Shown here piece by piece: positions 1 through 10,499 of a DNA stretch of 63,612 nt. This stretch comes from Flavobacteriaceae bacterium (GTDB taxonomy: Bacteria > Bacteroidota > Bacteroidia > Flavobacteriales > Flavobacteriaceae). Made by a program: the position numbers and the translations under genes. How positions within the stretch are numbered: position 1 is the first letter of the stretch; each line of letters opens with the position of its first letter. Under the pieces are notes generated by a model. That model ran no database searches. It had not been told where the DNA came from and saw only the letters and a program-made list of their open reading frames with translations. Location of the stretch: contig JAQWNN010000022.1 of the NCBI GenBank assembly GCA_029268555.1, positions 1-63,612 of the forward strand, given 5' to 3'.

Positions 1-36
1 GGAAAAATAAATTTTGAAAAGATTGATATTAAATAA
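1..36 (+). CDS. possible 3' end of an upstream CDS (GKINFEKIDIK*)
   Basis: Frame +1 is open from base 1 to TAA at 34-36; too short to identify. Confidence 0.25.
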   Translation, partial: GKINFEKIDIK

Positions 37-169
37 AAGTAATTGATGAATTTGAAAAGATACTTGATAGAATATAGAATCATCAAAAAATTAAAATTGT
101 TAAAATAAATTTAAAATTGTGGAAACATATTGTTATATTAACATTTGCACTAATCTTAAATAAATTAAA

Positions 170-682
170 ATGAAAAATATAATTTTAATATTAAGCTTAT
201 TTATAGCTTTAAGTTCATGTAATCAAGTAAATGAAAATCCTTCATCAAATTTAAACGAGGAATATTCTAAAAACCTTGCTACAGCAAAAAAATTCTTTGA
301 GCTATTTTTAACTGAGGATATTGAATCTCAAAAACCTTTAATTTGCCCTGGGGTTACACATTACCCACCTTTTTACGGTTCCCAACCAGGAAAATATGAC
401 GCTTTTATGGCTGCAGGGAAAGCTTGGATGGATAATTTTGATGAAATCACATATAATGCCGAAGTTTGGCTTCCAGGTACAGACTCGCTAGGAATTGCAA
501 ATGGTAGCGTAAGAACATATGGAGTTTGGACCGCAAAAAATCCGACAAATGGTAATGTAATTACTACTAATGCGTATCATAGTTTTGAATTTAATCCAAA
601 AGGTCAAATTCACGAAATGAGAGATTATTTTGACGCTTCTGGTTCAATGGCAGCTGCAATGAAACAGGCTACTGAAGAATGA
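170..682 (+). CDS. NTF2/SnoaL-like lipoprotein
   Basis: Lipoprotein-type signal (LFIALSSC); SnoaL/NTF2-like composition with ...YHSFEFNPKGQIHEMRDYFD. Confidence 0.6.
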   Translation: MKNIILILSLFIALSSCNQVNENPSSNLNEEYSKNLATAKKFFELFLTEDIESQKPLICPGVTHYPPFYGSQPGKYDAFMAAGKAWMDNFDEITYNAEVWLPGTDSLGIANGSVRTYGVWTAKNPTNGNVITTNAYHSFEFNPKGQIHEMRDYFDASGSMAAAMKQATEE

Positions 683-853
683 GATTGAACTAATCTATAC
701 ATTAAAATAATACTATGAATTTGAAAAATAAGGTTTAATTAATCCCTTGTCCTACTTTGTGGTTAACAATAAAATATTTTAAAAACTTTAAAATAATGTT
801 AGTTTAATTAGATTATTAAGATTGATTTTATCTTCAATTTTCAAATTTAAAAG

Positions 854-1078
854 ATGAATTTACTTGAAATTATTGGTTGGATAGCTACAACATTTATCAT
901 CTCCTCATTTTTGATTAATGACATGATTCGTCTGAGATCAGTAAATCTAATTGGAGCATTTTGCTGGTTGATATATGGGATAATGGCTGATGCATCTTCT
1001 ATAATTTTTCTTAATGTAGTAATAATAGCAATACAGACATTTAAGTTATGGGGACTTCTAAGGAAGAAAAAGAATTAA
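854..1078 (+). CDS. small membrane protein resembling a YgjV/SemiSWEET-type unit
   Basis: 74 aa, about three hydrophobic segments, pattern IGWIATTFIISSFL...RLRSVNLIGAFCWLIYGIM. Confidence 0.5.
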   Translation: MNLLEIIGWIATTFIISSFLINDMIRLRSVNLIGAFCWLIYGIMADASSIIFLNVVIIAIQTFKLWGLLRKKKN

Positions 1079-1229
1079 AATCTTTTTCTTCAAAAATTAT
1101 TGTTGAATTATGTAATCTAAGATAATTTCATATAAATATAGTTTTAAGATTTCGATGATTATTAAAAACCATAAAGATGAAAAAAAGAGAATTTATTAAA
1201 AAAATGGGGCTTGTTGGATAAGTCCATTA

Positions 1230-2432
1230 ATGTTAAAAAATAAAAGTGATTCTCCATACCAAATGAAACTTCCCCCTCTTCCTATTAAGGAAGATGAAAT
1301 TTGGGATTTAGTTAGAAGTCAATATGAACTTCATCCAGATTTTATAAATTTAGAAAGTGGTTATTACAACATCATCCCCAAACCAACAATGGAGAAACAC
1401 CTTAAGCATATAAAAAGGGTCAATTTAGAGGGATCTTATTATATGAGAAACAATCGTTTTGAAGACAAAGCATCAATAACTGCTGAGTTAGCTATACAAT
1501 TTGGCTGTGATCCTAAGGGTTTAGTTGTTACAAGAAACACCACTGAATCTCTTGATTTGGTCATTGGAGGGTATCCGTGGGAAAAAGGTGATCATGCAAT
1601 TCATGCTGTTCAAGATTATGGAGCCATGCAAGATATGTTTTCTCAAATTGAAAAACGACATGCAGTAGAGGTTTCAAAAGTATCAGTACCGAACCATCCT
1701 AAAAATGACGAAGAAATTGTCTCGCTGTATGAAAATCAAATAAATCCGAAGACAAAAATGCTCATGGTTTCTCATATGATAAATATTACTGGGCAAATTC
1801 TACCAATTAAAAAAATTTGCGACATGGCGCATCGTTATGGTGTAGAAGTATTAGTAGACGGGGCACATTGCATAGGCCATTTTAATTTCAAAATTGACGA
1901 TCTTAATTGTGATTATTATGGGTCAAGTCTTCATAAATGGCTGGCTACACCACTAGGAGCTGGTCTTTTATATGTAAAAAAGGATCATATTTCTAAAATA
2001 TGGCCTTTACTTGCTGATCATGAAAAAAACACACAAAACATTAGGCGACTAAGTCACACGGGAACTCATCCAGTAGCAACAGATTTAGCGATAATTGATG
2101 CTATTGAGTATCTAAATTGGATTGGAATTGAACGCAAAGAAAAAAGAATGCAGTTTTTGAAAACATATTGGCAAACTGCTCTAAAAGATGTATCCAAAAT
2201 ATTAATCAATACCCCTTTTGAATCATATCGGAGTTGTGGTATTGGTAATGTTGGACTTACAAACATGAGTCCATCTGAATTATCAGAAAGATTGTATAAT
2301 GAATATCAAGTCTTTACAGTAGCTATAGATTATGCAAACGTGAAGGGGTGTAGAATCACACCAAATATCTTTACATCCATTAGAGAATTAGATCACTTTA
2401 TCGGTGCAATGAAAAAATTAGCAGAGGCTTAA
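1230..2432 (+). CDS. PLP-dependent aminotransferase class V (isopenicillin N epimerase/cysteine desulfurase-like); leader lost to an upstream frameshift
   Basis: RNTTESLDLVI, DGAHCIGHF, SSLHKWLATPLGAGLLYVKK (PLP-Lys) motifs; leader encoded at 1177-1218 in another frame. Confidence 0.8.
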   Translation: MLKNKSDSPYQMKLPPLPIKEDEIWDLVRSQYELHPDFINLESGYYNIIPKPTMEKHLKHIKRVNLEGSYYMRNNRFEDKASITAELAIQFGCDPKGLVVTRNTTESLDLVIGGYPWEKGDHAIHAVQDYGAMQDMFSQIEKRHAVEVSKVSVPNHPKNDEEIVSLYENQINPKTKMLMVSHMINITGQILPIKKICDMAHRYGVEVLVDGAHCIGHFNFKIDDLNCDYYGSSLHKWLATPLGAGLLYVKKDHISKIWPLLADHEKNTQNIRRLSHTGTHPVATDLAIIDAIEYLNWIGIERKEKRMQFLKTYWQTALKDVSKILINTPFESYRSCGIGNVGLTNMSPSELSERLYNEYQVFTVAIDYANVKGCRITPNIFTSIRELDHFIGAMKKLAEA

Positions 2433-2434
2433 AA

Positions 2435-2674
2435 ATGAAAGTTGTAAACATATCTATACTTTGGTTTTTTCTCACTTTACTCTTTTTTAATTGTTCAAGG
2501 AAATTATCTGATGAACCCAAGATAGATTGTATTAATGAATCCTTAATAGATTCTCAGGCATTATGCTATGAGATTTATGCCCCTGTCTGTGGATGCAATG
2601 GCGAAACCTACTCAAATGACTGTAAAGCATTAAATAACGGGATACTTAGATATGAAGAAGGGGAATGTAGCTAA
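2435..2674 (+). CDS. Kazal-type serine protease inhibitor domain lipoprotein
   Basis: Lipobox (LLFFNCS) followed by Kazal signature C..YAPVCGCNGETYSNDCKALNNGI...EGEC. Confidence 0.75.
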   Translation: MKVVNISILWFFLTLLFFNCSRKLSDEPKIDCINESLIDSQALCYEIYAPVCGCNGETYSNDCKALNNGILRYEEGECS

Positions 2675-2690
2675 ATTAAATATATAAACT

Positions 2691-2783
2691 ATGGAATGGT
2701 ATATTAAAAATAGATGGTGGATATGGACAATAACGGGGATTTATCTCACATATCGAATTATTACAGGATTTTTATATGGATAA
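2691..2783 (+). CDS. 30-aa putative membrane peptide (MEWYIKNRWWIWTITGIYLTYRIITGFLYG)
   Basis: Read directly from sequence; stop overlaps the start of the next ORF at 2776 (ATGGATAA). Confidence 0.4.
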   Translation: MEWYIKNRWWIWTITGIYLTYRIITGFLYG

Positions 2784-3063
2784 TCTAAACAAAATAGAAA
2801 TTCATAAATTAACAAAAAGTCTTAACCTAGTTTGGGAAAATGAAGACCACATTTTAAAATACAAATTTCATTTTAAAGACTATTTTGAAACAATAAAATT
2901 TATAAATGAAGTTGCCGATATCGCAAACACACAAAACCATCACCCAACAATGATTGTAGATTTTGATAGGGTTGAGGTCTTAGTAACCACCCATGAAATA
3001 GGAAATATGCTAACTCAAAAGGATTTTGATCTAGCAAAAGCGATTGAACTAGTATCCCTTTAA
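2776..3063 (+). CDS. 4a-hydroxytetrahydrobiopterin dehydratase (pterin-4-alpha-carbinolamine dehydratase family)
   Basis: Size ~95 aa and core motif HHPTMIVDFDRVEVLVTTHEIGNMLTQKDFDLAKAI. Confidence 0.85.
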   Translation: MDNLNKIEIHKLTKSLNLVWENEDHILKYKFHFKDYFETIKFINEVADIANTQNHHPTMIVDFDRVEVLVTTHEIGNMLTQKDFDLAKAIELVSL

Positions 3064-3188
3064 TTTATAAGTTTTATTTTTAGTTTGAATTTAATTTTGA
3101 ATCCTTATAGAATAGAAAAGTGAATAAACACAACCATTTATTGAGATTTATTGTATTTAAGTAGGTGCATTCACATGTAGTAACATAT

Positions 3189-3779
3189 CTATAAAGAAGT
3201 TAATTTTAAATTTCTCCATCGAACCTTAATTCCCCCTCCATCGTGAATTTGAAGAGCTATCGATCCTTTACCATTGCCAATTTTTTCATCTTCAAGTTCA
3301 ATCATAGGGATGTCGTTTAACCAGGTTGAAATTTTACTACCTACGACAAGAATTTTCATTTGATTCCATTCTCCCATTTTTAAAGCAACATCTTTAGACT
3401 TATCTGGCTTTATTAGCCATCCCCTGCCGTAAGATTCATATACACCACCTGTATCACTTCCAGGTGGCGCAACTTCGACTTGCCAACCATTTACTTTAGT
3501 TCCTTTGACTGTAGAGCGAATGAAGACACCGCTATTTCCATTAGATTCTTGTTTAAATTCAAGAGTTAACTCAAAATCATCATAATACTCACTGGTAGAA
3601 AGATAACCATAGGCCTTGTCAGGGCCACTTTCACAAACTAAAAATCCATTCTCAACATACCATAATTCAGTTCCATGTACCGTCCATCCATCAAGATTAT
3701 TTCCGTTAAATAAAGATTTTTGAGCTAAAAGAGTAAAGGAATTGAAAAATAAAATTAATAAAACGAGATATGTTTTCAT
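3189..3779 (-). CDS. DUF1080 / 3-keto-disaccharide hydrolase family secreted protein
   Basis: Signal peptide; SLFNGNNLDGWTVHG...FELTLEFKQESNGNSGVFIRS...GWQVEV motifs. Confidence 0.8.
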   Translation of the reverse strand: MKTYLVLLILFFNSFTLLAQKSLFNGNNLDGWTVHGTELWYVENGFLVCESGPDKAYGYLSTSEYYDDFELTLEFKQESNGNSGVFIRSTVKGTKVNGWQVEVAPPGSDTGGVYESYGRGWLIKPDKSKDVALKMGEWNQMKILVVGSKISTWLNDIPMIELEDEKIGNGKGSIALQIHDGGGIKVRWRNLKLTSL

Positions 3780-3865
3780 AAACCTAATATATATGATTAC
3801 AATTTACTTATTTTGAATAAAAAAATTGCTTATTAGAGTAAAAAAGGATTAATATTAGAAAAACT

Positions 3866-5926
3866 ATGAAAATACCCTACATTTTTTTGCTTTTGATGGC
3901 TTTCTGTGACACTATTATTGGTCAAATCGATCCTTCAAAAATTGATATTGTACGTGACCAATATGGAGTCCCTCATATTTTTGCCCCTACTGATCCTGAA
4001 GTAGCTTATGGTTTAGCTTACGCTCATGCAGAAGATGATTTTAAGACTATTCAAATTAGCTATCTAGCCGGAAATAATATGCTTTCTAAATATTTAGGAA
4101 ATAATGGACTTGGAGCTGATTTTATTGCTCAATTCATAGGGTCTGATGAATTATATGAATTGCGTTATGAAAAAGATATTCATCCTGACTATAAAAAAAT
4201 AATTGAAGCCTATGCTCAAGGAATTAATAGTTATGCATCATCTCATCCAAAGGAAGTGTTATATCAAGGTCTCTTCCCAGTTACACCAAAAAAAATGATG
4301 CGCTATGCACAACTACAATTGTTTATTTCATCTAAAGGGGACCAATGGGTGCAGCGAATAACTCAAAATAAACTCAATTATGATTTTAGTGATAATGAAA
4401 TTCCTAAAGGGTCTAATACTTTTGCGTTTAACAGTTTTAAAACTTCTGATGGATCAACATTTTTAGCCAATAATACCCACCAGCCACTTGATGGTCCTGT
4501 TTCATGGTATGAAGCACATCTTTGCAGTGAAGAAGGAACAAATATATTAGGAGCCCTTTTTGCTGGAAGTCCGAATATTTTAATTGGAGTAAACGAAAAC
4601 TTAGGATGGGCGCACACAGTCAATCAGCCAGATAAAACCGACGTTTTTGCTTTGGAAATGCATCCAAAAAATAAACTGAAGTATAAAGTAGATGGTGAAT
4701 ATTTTGATTTGATTCCCCAAAAAGCAAACTTAGAATTTCGCATATTAGGAATTCCGATAAAAATTAAAAAAGCTTTTTATAAAAGTATTTATGGTCCAAC
4801 TTTAAAGAGTAAAACAGGTGTATATGCTATTCGGACCCCTGCTTTAAATGAAATTAGAGCTCTAGAACAGTGGTGGCGTATGAATAAAGCATCAAATTTT
4901 ACAGAGTTTTATGATATTTTAAAAATGAAGGCCCTACCAGGATATAATATTGGTTATGCTGATAAAAATGATACTATATTTTATATTTCAAACGGGTTGA
5001 TTCCAAAGCGATCTGAGGGTTATGATTGGGGAGGTGTAGTGCCTGGTAATACCATAAAGACACTATGGAGAGAAACATATGACATTGAAGAACTACCTCA
5101 AGTAATTCAGCCAAAATCAGGCTATTTCTACAATGCTAATCATTCCCCTTTTCGTTCTAGCGATTCTCTAGATAATCCAATTAAAGAAAAATTTTCGTCA
5201 GATATGGGGTTCGAAACTTATGACAATAATCGATCGACAAGATTAAAAAATCTGATTGATCAATATGATAAAATTAGTTATGAGGATTTTAAAACAATCA
5301 AATATGATAGGGAATATCCAAAACCATATGCATTCAGTTGGATGGACATCAATTATTTAGATTTGCTAAATCCAGAAACTTATCCAGAGATTAAAGATCT
5401 AATATTAAATCTACAGAAATGGAATAGAAAAGCAGATACAAATTCTATTGGAGCAGGAATTTTTGCAGTACTATATGATCAGTTAAGACCTTATTACAAG
5501 ATTCTACCAGATTCTAAGATTTTCCCACCAACAATTTTGATCAGAGCGTTGGAAGATACAAAAGCATATCTATTAAAGCATTTTGGCACTACACAAATAC
5601 AACTTGGGACATATCAAAAACTTGTACGAGGATTAAAGGAAATTCCGATTTTTGGTTCGCCAGATGTTATTACAGCAATGGCAGCAAAACCTCATAAAGA
5701 TGGCAAGGTTAAAGTTGTTAGTGGTGAATCCTATATCCAGTTAATTCGTTTTTCAGAAATAGGTGCTGAAATAGAATCGGTAATCTCATATGGGAGTTCA
5801 GACAATCCAAAATCACCACATTACGACGATCAGATGGAAATGTATTCTCAATTTCAAACTAAGAAAATGAGCTTAGACAAGAATAAGGTCTATAAAGACG
5901 CAGAAAAAATTTATCATCCTAAATAA
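3866..5926 (+). CDS. penicillin acylase family (Ntn hydrolase; acylase)
   Basis: IDIVRDQYGVPHIFA, AYGLAYAHAEDDF, and putative autocatalytic Ser in KGSNTFAFNS. Confidence 0.85.
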   Translation: MKIPYIFLLLMAFCDTIIGQIDPSKIDIVRDQYGVPHIFAPTDPEVAYGLAYAHAEDDFKTIQISYLAGNNMLSKYLGNNGLGADFIAQFIGSDELYELRYEKDIHPDYKKIIEAYAQGINSYASSHPKEVLYQGLFPVTPKKMMRYAQLQLFISSKGDQWVQRITQNKLNYDFSDNEIPKGSNTFAFNSFKTSDGSTFLANNTHQPLDGPVSWYEAHLCSEEGTNILGALFAGSPNILIGVNENLGWAHTVNQPDKTDVFALEMHPKNKLKYKVDGEYFDLIPQKANLEFRILGIPIKIKKAFYKSIYGPTLKSKTGVYAIRTPALNEIRALEQWWRMNKASNFTEFYDILKMKALPGYNIGYADKNDTIFYISNGLIPKRSEGYDWGGVVPGNTIKTLWRETYDIEELPQVIQPKSGYFYNANHSPFRSSDSLDNPIKEKFSSDMGFETYDNNRSTRLKNLIDQYDKISYEDFKTIKYDREYPKPYAFSWMDINYLDLLNPETYPEIKDLILNLQKWNRKADTNSIGAGIFAVLYDQLRPYYKILPDSKIFPPTILIRALEDTKAYLLKHFGTTQIQLGTYQKLVRGLKEIPIFGSPDVITAMAAKPHKDGKVKVVSGESYIQLIRFSEIGAEIESVISYGSSDNPKSPHYDDQMEMYSQFQTKKMSLDKNKVYKDAEKIYHPK

Positions 5927-5941
5927 AGTTCTGATCTTGCT

Positions 5942-7078
5942 TTAAAACTTTGTTGATGCAACTGCATCTGAGTAAATAGTTTCGTACTTACCAATTATCC
6001 TTTCCAGGGAAAATAAACTTGCTTGCTTTTTAGCTTGTTGTTTAAATTGTTTGTGAAGGTTTTCATTCAAAAGTAAGTTTTTGGCCTTTGATACCATCTC
6101 ATCAATATCTCCAATATTTGATAGATAACCAGAATAGCCTTCTTTATTTACTTCTGAAAGACCACCCGCATTTGAGGAAATTACAGGCACACCATGAGCC
6201 ATAGCCTCTAGAGCTGATAGCCCAAAACTTTCTTTTTCTGAAGGAAGTAAAAACAAATCAGAATAGCAAAGAATTTTATCTATTTCATTACTGTTTCCCA
6301 AGAAGAGAATTTTATCACTTAATCCCTTTTTCTCAACATAATCTAATGCCTTGATCTTTTCGGGTCCTTCGCCAATCATCATTAGTCTACATGAAATTTC
6401 TGGACTTAGTCTTTCAAATATTGAAATTACGTCCATAATTCTTTTTAATGGTCTAAAATTGCTGATATGGGTCAATATTTTTTCTTCTTTTTCTGCTAAA
6501 AGAGTTCTTTCACATGGCTTTCCTACACTATCAATTTTTTCAATATCGATAAAGTTAGGGACAACTTCAATATTTGTTTTAATATCAAAAAGACGAATTG
6601 TATCTTGTTTTAAGCTTTGAGAGACTGCTGTCACTCGATCGGAATGATTAATACTAAAAGTAACTGCTGGTCGATAAAAAGGATGGCTTCCAACTAAAGT
6701 GATGTCTGTACCATGCAATGTTGTTACTATAGGAATCTGAATCCCTTCATCCATTAGCATTTTTTTAGCCATGTAAGCTGCATATGCGTGGGGAATGGCA
6801 TAATGAACATGCAACACATCAATGTGAGCATTTTTTACCACGTCTACCAAACGACTTGAAAGTGCTAATTCATAGGGCTGGTATTTAAATAAGGGGTATT
6901 CAGGGATATTTACCTCATGAAAGTGTATACTGTGATGCTGAAGTGCTTCAAGGCGAACAGGTTGGTGATAGGTGATAAAATGAACTTCATGTCCTTTAGC
7001 TGAAAGAGCGATTCCTAACTCCGTCGCTACAACACCACTTCCTCCAAAAGTAGGATAACAAACAATTGCTATATTCAA
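5942..7078 (-). CDS. bshA: N-acetyl-alpha-D-glucosaminyl L-malate synthase BshA (GT4)
   Basis: MNIAIVCYPTFGGSGVVATELGIALSAKGHEVHFITY, EKESFGLSALEAMAHGVPVISSNAGG. Confidence 0.88.
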   Translation of the reverse strand: MNIAIVCYPTFGGSGVVATELGIALSAKGHEVHFITYHQPVRLEALQHHSIHFHEVNIPEYPLFKYQPYELALSSRLVDVVKNAHIDVLHVHYAIPHAYAAYMAKKMLMDEGIQIPIVTTLHGTDITLVGSHPFYRPAVTFSINHSDRVTAVSQSLKQDTIRLFDIKTNIEVVPNFIDIEKIDSVGKPCERTLLAEKEEKILTHISNFRPLKRIMDVISIFERLSPEISCRLMMIGEGPEKIKALDYVEKKGLSDKILFLGNSNEIDKILCYSDLFLLPSEKESFGLSALEAMAHGVPVISSNAGGLSEVNKEGYSGYLSNIGDIDEMVSKAKNLLLNENLHKQFKQQAKKQASLFSLERIIGKYETIYSDAVASTKF

Positions 7079-7090
7079 TTTCTTTAGATT

Positions 7091-10000
7091 TTAGTTTATT
7101 ATTGCGTTATAAAAAAGCTCTTGCAAACGTGTTCTTATATTATTTTTACTGAATGCAAAGTCGTCATCAGGATACGTTCTGTTTGCCAAGATAACAATTA
7201 CTATTTGTTTTTCAGGGTCAGCCCAAGCATAAGTTCCAGTATATCCGGAATGTCCAAAACTTTTTTCAGATACACATCCACAAGTTGAAATGTGAACACC
7301 TTCTAATTGTGGCTTATCAAATCCTACTCCCCTCCTATTTCCTACAGAACAGTAAGAACATGAATTAAAAGATGCTATAGTTTTCGAATCCAGTAATTGA
7401 ATACCGTTATATGCTCCACCCTGAAGATACATCTGCATGATTGATGCCACAGCCTCTGAGTTTCCAAAGAGACCTGCATGAGCCCCTATGCCATTTTGCA
7501 TGGCAGCACCCATATCATGAACATACCCATCTAATTTTTGATTGCGAAAATAATCGTCAATCTCTGAAGGAACAATCTTTATTGTGTCAAATTTATTTAA
7601 TGGGGAATAAGTGATTTCTTTTAAACCGAGGGGATTAAATACTTTTTCCGCAACCAATTTATCATAACTTTTATTAAATGAACTTTCGAAATATTTTTTT
7701 AAAATATAGTAGGGTAAATCTGAATATAGATAAGATAAAGAATCAACTAATTCACTTGTCCTTATTTGGTCATATATTTCCTTTTCAAAATCTGTATTTA
7801 AAAATAAGTCTTTAGCAACTTTGATTGAAAATTTTGGGGAAAACTCTGACCGGTATTTCGATTTCTTTGGGAAGCCCTTATCATTTAACGTCTCTTTATA
7901 AAATGGAATCCAAGGAACTAATCGTGCATAGTGCGAAAGCATCTCTCTTAGTGTTAACTTGGCTTTATTCGTATCACTCCAATCTGGAAGTAATTCGGCT
8001 ACAGTAGTTTCTAGTGATATAGATCACTCATTTATCGATTGCATAACAAGCGGCAGTGTTCCCAATATCTTTGTAAGGGAAGCCAAATCGTACAGGTCAG
8101 TTGATTTTACTTTTTGTTCCTTTTTATAAGTGTGAAACCCAAAGTTTTTTTGGTAAAATATCTTTCCGTTACGTGCCGCTAAAACTTGAATTCCAGGAGT
8201 CATCATAGAATCGATGGCTTGTAATGCAAGTTTATCAACTTCAATTAACTTTTTATTATCCATTCCTACATTTGCCGGACTTGAAAAGCCAAGTCTAAAA
8301 TTTCCTTTGAGTTCTATACCAGAACCCTCACTGAAAAAATCTGAGATATCTACAGGAAGTTCCCCTTTTATATCCTGAGTCCCAAATAATGCATCAACAC
8401 TTAATTCTTGTGAAATAGAACTGTTTTGATAGCTCAATAAAAGTGCATCTATCCCTTTTATATTCTTAACTGATTTTAGTGAATATGGATTAACAAATAG
8501 GTCTAAAATTATAGTTTTAGTTAAAGCAAGTTTATTGATAATTTTTATTTCATTATTGTTAAAACTTCCATCTTTCCATGGGCTATCATTAGATCGATGG
8601 AAACTGATGATTAGTGTATCAATATTTCTTGCTTTTTCTAAAGCATTAGATTGAGTAACCCCATAAAGAGTGGTTGTCTTTTGATATTTAGACAGTTGAG
8701 ATTGAAAAGAACTACTCGAAGCATCCCCTAATGGAAGGTGACCTAAATTTTTGACTTTTTTTAAAGGTAAAAGAGAGTTATTATTTTTTAACAATGTCAA
8801 TGCTTTTCCTATTGCTTCTGCATGTAAAGCATCATCAAAAGGAGTATTCAAATCTTGTATAAGATTTTCAATAATCACAGGTTTATAATTTGATAAGCCT
8901 ACTTTATATTTTGCTTTTAATATTTTTTTTACAGAATTAGCTAATCTTGCTTCTGTAATTTCCTCTCTTTCAATAGCTTCAGTAATAGCTCTAATTCCCT
9001 CAGGAATATCATTTGAAATCAATAATAAATCATTTCCAGCCTTAAAGGCAGCTAAATCTATATTTTTCACTTTATAATATTCCGATACCCCTTTCATATT
9101 TAAAGCATCAGTGACAATTAATCCCTTAAAACCTATTTCATCAATCAAAATTTTTTGAATTATATCTTTAGATAATGAAGTTGGTAACCCTTTCTTTGTT
9201 AAGGAAGGTACACTCAAATGAGCTACCATAACTGATGACAAGCCTGCATCAATTAATCTATTGTAAGGTTCTAGCTCAATACTTTTAATTCGTTTAGATG
9301 ATAATTCTATTGTAGGAAGTGTTTTATGAGAATCTAAAGCTGTATCACCATGTCCTGGAAAATGTTTACCAGAAGTTAAAATTCCAAAATCATGATGGCC
9401 TCTCATAATAGCCAACGCTTGTCTACTCACACGTTCTTTTGAAGCACCAAAAGATCTATTTCCAATAATTGGATTATTAGGATTTGTATTGATGTCAAGT
9501 ACTGGACCAAAACTATAATGAATTCCAAGTCTTTTTTCTTGTTCTGCCATTCGTTGTCCGATTTTTCTAAGTAATAGTGAATCATTAACTGCCCCCAGAG
9601 TCATAGACCATGGAAAGGGTTTAACTGAGTCCAAACGCATTGCTACCCCCCACTCTGCATCCATAGCAATTAATAAAGGAGTTTTAGATTGTGCCTGAAA
9701 ATCATTTAACCAATGACTTTGTTCTAGTGGTCCACCACGAGAAAAAATAAGACCCCCTACTTTTTGTTCCTTAACTAGTTTTAAGGTTTGGAAGTAATGT
9801 AAACTATCTTTTTCACTAAAAACCATAGGCATAAACAATTGTCCTACTTTCTCATTTAGTGATAAACTTTTATAAACACTGTCAACCCATTTTTTCTGGG
9901 CATACTGATTTGATAAATCAACTTTGAGTGGGTCTATTGTCTGACCTTGAACCAGAAAAGAGAAACAAATAAAAGAACTTATTATATATTTCAATTGATT

Positions 10001-10105
10001 GAGATTTTGCTTATTAAAAAAAGCGGCTATGCCAACTTTCTTCAGCAGGGACTTCCCAAAAATTTTGGTAAGCCTCTTTTGTGTCAACCAAATTATTAAA
10101 AACAA
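7091..10105 (-). pseudogene. GH3 beta-N-acetylglucosaminidase fused to serine beta-lactamase-like domain, interrupted by an in-frame TGA at 8024-8026
   Basis: ORFs 8024..10105 and 7091..7942 are in the same minus-strand frame; the 81 nt between them read through as SISLETTVAELLPDWSDTNKAKLTLRE. GH3: GPVLDINTNPNNPIIGNRSFG, SGKHFPGHGDTALDSH; beta-lactamase: DLASLTKI...GHSGYTGTYAWADP. Likely true start is TTG at 9994. Confidence 0.8.
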
Positions 10106-10496
10106 TTGTCGACTTATTTACTGCTTTTTCTTTGGCCATTTTTTTGAAATCCTTTAAATTCTTATGAGATAAATAGTCACCTTGTTTAAAAGTTACATTC
10201 ATTTTATCGAGAAGAATCAAATCTAGTTTTTGTTCAAGTTTTTGAATAAAATGAACTGACGCATCTATGGAACATCCACTAGCTCTTGTTTGTTCTTGAT
10301 TTAATCCTATTATTATAAAACGATTGTAAGGTAAATCAAAGCCTGCTTCTAGATCCTGATTATGTGCTGTCCAGCCAGAAAGAAAAACAGTCAAAGAACT
10401 TTTTATAGATTTAATATCACTATCAAGAAAAGATCGATTGGAAGGATAAATCCAAACTCTAGACTTGGGTGATAATTTTTCGAAAGGAACAATCAT
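10014..10496 (-). CDS. conserved Bacteroidetes protein of unknown function (often labelled ABC transporter ATPase)
   Basis: MIVPFEKLSPKSRVWIYPSNRSFL... ; no clear P-loop motif seen; position next to the Fe-S gene pair. Confidence 0.5.
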   Translation of the reverse strand: MIVPFEKLSPKSRVWIYPSNRSFLDSDIKSIKSSLTVFLSGWTAHNQDLEAGFDLPYNRFIIIGLNQEQTRASGCSIDASVHFIQKLEQKLDLILLDKMNVTFKQGDYLSHKNLKDFKKMAKEKAVNKSTIVFNNLVDTKEAYQNFWEVPAEESWHSRFF

Positions 10497-10499
10497 TAG

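Noticed and set aside
8024-8026. Selenocysteine or stop-codon reassignment at the in-frame TGA
   Set aside because: Expected residue is in a variable linker rather than a redox site, no SECIS-like structure was recognised, and TGA terminates other genes in the window normally.
10014-10105. Overlap of the GH3 ORF N-terminus (MFLIIWLTQKRLTKIFGKSLL...) with the 10014..10496 gene as a genuine overlapping gene
   Set aside because: A TTG at 9994 followed by KYIISSFICFSFLVQGQ provides a normal signal peptide, so the overlap is a start-calling artefact.
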